From: JAGNZR01 sp051656905
GTDB taxonomy: Bacteria; Fusobacteriota; Fusobacteriia; Fusobacteriales; Fusobacteriaceae
Direction: 5' to 3'
DNA: 64,000 nucleotides
Assembly (NCBI GenBank): GCA_051656905.1
Contig: JBOFJQ010000034.1
Location: 124,001 to 188,000 of the forward strand
Shown here: piece by piece, positions 62,561 through 64,000 of the stretch
Layout: every line of letters begins with the position of its first letter
How positions within the stretch are numbered: position 1 is the stretch's first letter
Position numbers and translations under genes: made by a program
Notes under the pieces: model-generated
Told to the model about the DNA's origin: nothing
Databases searched by the model: none
What the model saw: only the letters and a program-made list of their open reading frames with translations

Positions 62561-64000
62561 TATAGATCTCCTCCCTCTTCTCTAAAAACATCTTTCAGTT
62601 TATTAAGGGCAACTTTTGTCTCAGCAGTTGTTTCTCCTAATAAACTTGCTATTTCTTGAGCAACTCTCATCTGCTTTTCTATTACTCCTTGAGTAATTTT
62701 AAGTGCATTCTCAGTAAGGTTATTTAAATTTTCTTTTCTCTCCACCTCTTCTGTTAAGTCTTTAAGAATAATCATTAAGGCATCTTGATTTTCTATGTAA
62801 GTAACGCTAAGTCCCATATGAAGAGAATAAGCAGGGAAATGAATTTTTTCCCATAATATATCTTCTTTATTTAGTAAAAGATTTTGAAGTTTAGATAAAT
62901 TAAGAATAGAACCAATTCCAGTTTCTTTTATCTCAGTAGGAGTAATACCGAAATATCTACTAAATGCAGTATTTGCATCTATAACGTCAAGTTTATTATC
63001 CAAAAGGATTATAGCATTAGGGGCATTTTCAAATATTTCATTAGAAAGCCTTTCTGCTTTATTTCTTAAATGGTGAATACACATATCTAAATGAGACATT
63101 CCTTGGTAGATAGATATGGCATTTTCTCTACAAGTATCGTATCCACATCCTGTACAATTTAACTCATCTATAATTTCATATTTCCCTAAAGCTCTTAGTA
63201 TACCACGAATTTCTTGCTCCGTTGGCATCTCTTCTGTAATTTTTTCAGGAATATTAGCCTTAGAAAAATTAAGTTCAGAGCCTTCTTCTGTTTCACCTCT
63301 ACTTTGATCTAAAGTTTTTAAGAATTCAATAATATTTTGAAGTCTTGAAAAAGTAGAATTTGTAGCTGTAGAACCTCCTGGTCCCCCAATACAGCTTTTT
63401 TTACAAGCACTTGTCTCAATACAACAATTTTCAATATTACCATTTATAATCTCTTGAAAAATCTCTTTACATTCATCAATGCCATCTACTCTTATAAATG
63501 TTAGACCCTTTTTTCTAATGTCATCAGTGATACTGTCTAATATACCTCCTACAAGAGGATACTTCCCACCAAATTTACTTCCGCTTTTATCAGGCTTCAT
63601 GTCTGGAAGAGTATTGTAATCTATTCCCTCTTTTTCAAATAATAATAGGATTTCATCGAAAGTCAGTACAGCATCAATTATATCTTTATTGGAATTAGCT
63701 GATGCTTCAGATTTTTTTGCAATACAAGGTCCTAAAAATACAGTTATTATATCTGGATTTTCTTTTTTTAAAAGTTGACCATGTGCAATCATTGGAGAAA
63801 CAAAAGGCATTAGACTATCGATAACTTCTGGAAAATATTTTTCAATAAGCATAACCACTGATGGACAACATGTTGTAATATAGTTTTTTTTATCATTTGT
63901 TATAATCTCTTTTTTGTAAAGGCCAGTTACAATGTCAGCTCCTATTGCAGTCTCTTCAACTATGAAGAAACCTACTTTTTTAAGTGCTGAAATAAACTTT
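62560..64000 (-). CDS. Sensory [FeFe] hydrogenase with PAS domain (HydS-like), truncated by window edge
   Basis: The frame stays open to the window end, so the N-terminus is missing; 480 codons are visible. Visible order: H-cluster domain with TTCCPS (63897 region; normal TSCCPAW), GPCIAKK, and ETSACKKSCIGGPGG; an FeS (4Fe-4S) domain LNCTGCGYDTC; a PAS domain (about 62860-63030, APNAIILLDNKLDVIDANTAFSRYFG); a C-terminal helical region. This is the layout of group C putative sensory hydrogenases, thought to sense H2 and signal through the coupled phosphatase. It converges on the hndCD operon, its likely target pathway. Confidence 0.88.
   Translation of the reverse strand, partial: KFISALKKVGFFIVEETAIGADIVTGLYKKEIITNDKKNYITTCCPSVVMLIEKYFPEVIDSLMPFVSPMIAHGQLLKKENPDIITVFLGPCIAKKSEASANSNKDIIDAVLTFDEILLLFEKEGIDYNTLPDMKPDKSGSKFGGKYPLVGGILDSITDDIRKKGLTFIRVDGIDECKEIFQEIINGNIENCCIETSACKKSCIGGPGGSTATNSTFSRLQNIIEFLKTLDQSRGETEEGSELNFSKANIPEKITEEMPTEQEIRGILRALGKYEIIDELNCTGCGYDTCRENAISIYQGMSHLDMCIHHLRNKAERLSNEIFENAPNAIILLDNKLDVIDANTAFSRYFGITPTEIKETGIGSILNLSKLQNLLLNKEDILWEKIHFPAYSLHMGLSVTYIENQDALMIILKDLTEEVERKENLNNLTENALKITQGVIEKQMRVAQEIASLLGETTAETKVALNKLKDVFREEGGDL

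Overview
The window reads as the chromosome (or a large replicon) of an anaerobic, low-GC, Gram-negative bacterium of the Fusobacteriota, probably Fusobacterium, Cetobacterium or a close relative. The evidence is the very AT-rich DNA with strong AGGAGG ribosome sites, an outer membrane (autotransporter barrel, usher, small porin-like protein) combined with Clostridium-like amino-acid fermentation genes, and a fusobacterial-type extended signal peptide on the giant autotransporter. The genus is an inference. I saw no rRNA, tRNA, insertion sequence or CRISPR array.

Layout. (1) 1-7.6 kb: glycine reductase operon trxB(partial)-trxA-grdE-grdA-grdB-grdC-grdD. Both selenoproteins are interrupted by an in-frame UGA that should be read as selenocysteine, and each UGA is followed by a small hairpin with a GGA loop. 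(2) 7.8-27 kb: a surface-adhesin island. Two MarR-like paralogues, a chaperone-usher fimbrial operon (two subunits, usher, chaperone, two further subunits), a roughly 3,666-residue autotransporter built of nested tandem repeats, and a third MarR-like paralogue. (3) 27-29 kb: a ParA ATPase with two AbrB-like segments fused to its N-terminus and a partner protein, preceded by a 22-bp near-palindrome. (4) 29-31.4 kb: a divergent activator / double-cubane 2-hydroxyacyl-CoA-dehydratase-like pair. (5) 31.5-40.7 kb: a divergent methionine regulon. metF-metH runs left; metY-metA-hom and an aspartokinase-like ACT protein run right. (6) 40.8-47.3 kb: assorted small genes ending in an XRE-cupin regulator and D-serine dehydratase. 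(7) 47.3-52.5 kb: an ABC importer, a WYL-type regulator and an orphan second binding protein. (8) 52.7-56.5 kb: an amidohydrolase / peptide-binding lipoprotein / M42 peptidase operon. (9) 56.5-64 kb: an NAD-linked [FeFe] hydrogenase pair converging on a sensory hydrogenase / SpoIIE phosphatase operon.

The most interesting content is regulatory. Both arms of the methionine regulon begin with a short, well-translated leader peptide carrying a run of consecutive Met codons (five on one arm, four on the other). Each is followed by the same 64-nt sequence, identical in both copies including predicted loops, and then by an intrinsic terminator. This looks like ribosome-mediated attenuation by methionine supply. 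A third leader peptide of the same logic, rich in Tyr and Phe codons and followed by competing hairpins and a terminator, precedes the ABC importer and predicts that it carries aromatic amino acids. The adhesin island is the other notable element: a chaperone-usher system next to a very long repeat-built autotransporter, bracketed by three copies of one regulator family.

Physiologically the genes fit an amino-acid- and peptide-fermenting anaerobe. Glycine is reduced to acetyl phosphate, electrons are disposed of as hydrogen, D-serine is deaminated, peptides and aromatic amino acids are imported, and methionine is made from homoserine, sulfide and methyl-tetrahydrofolate with cobalamin.
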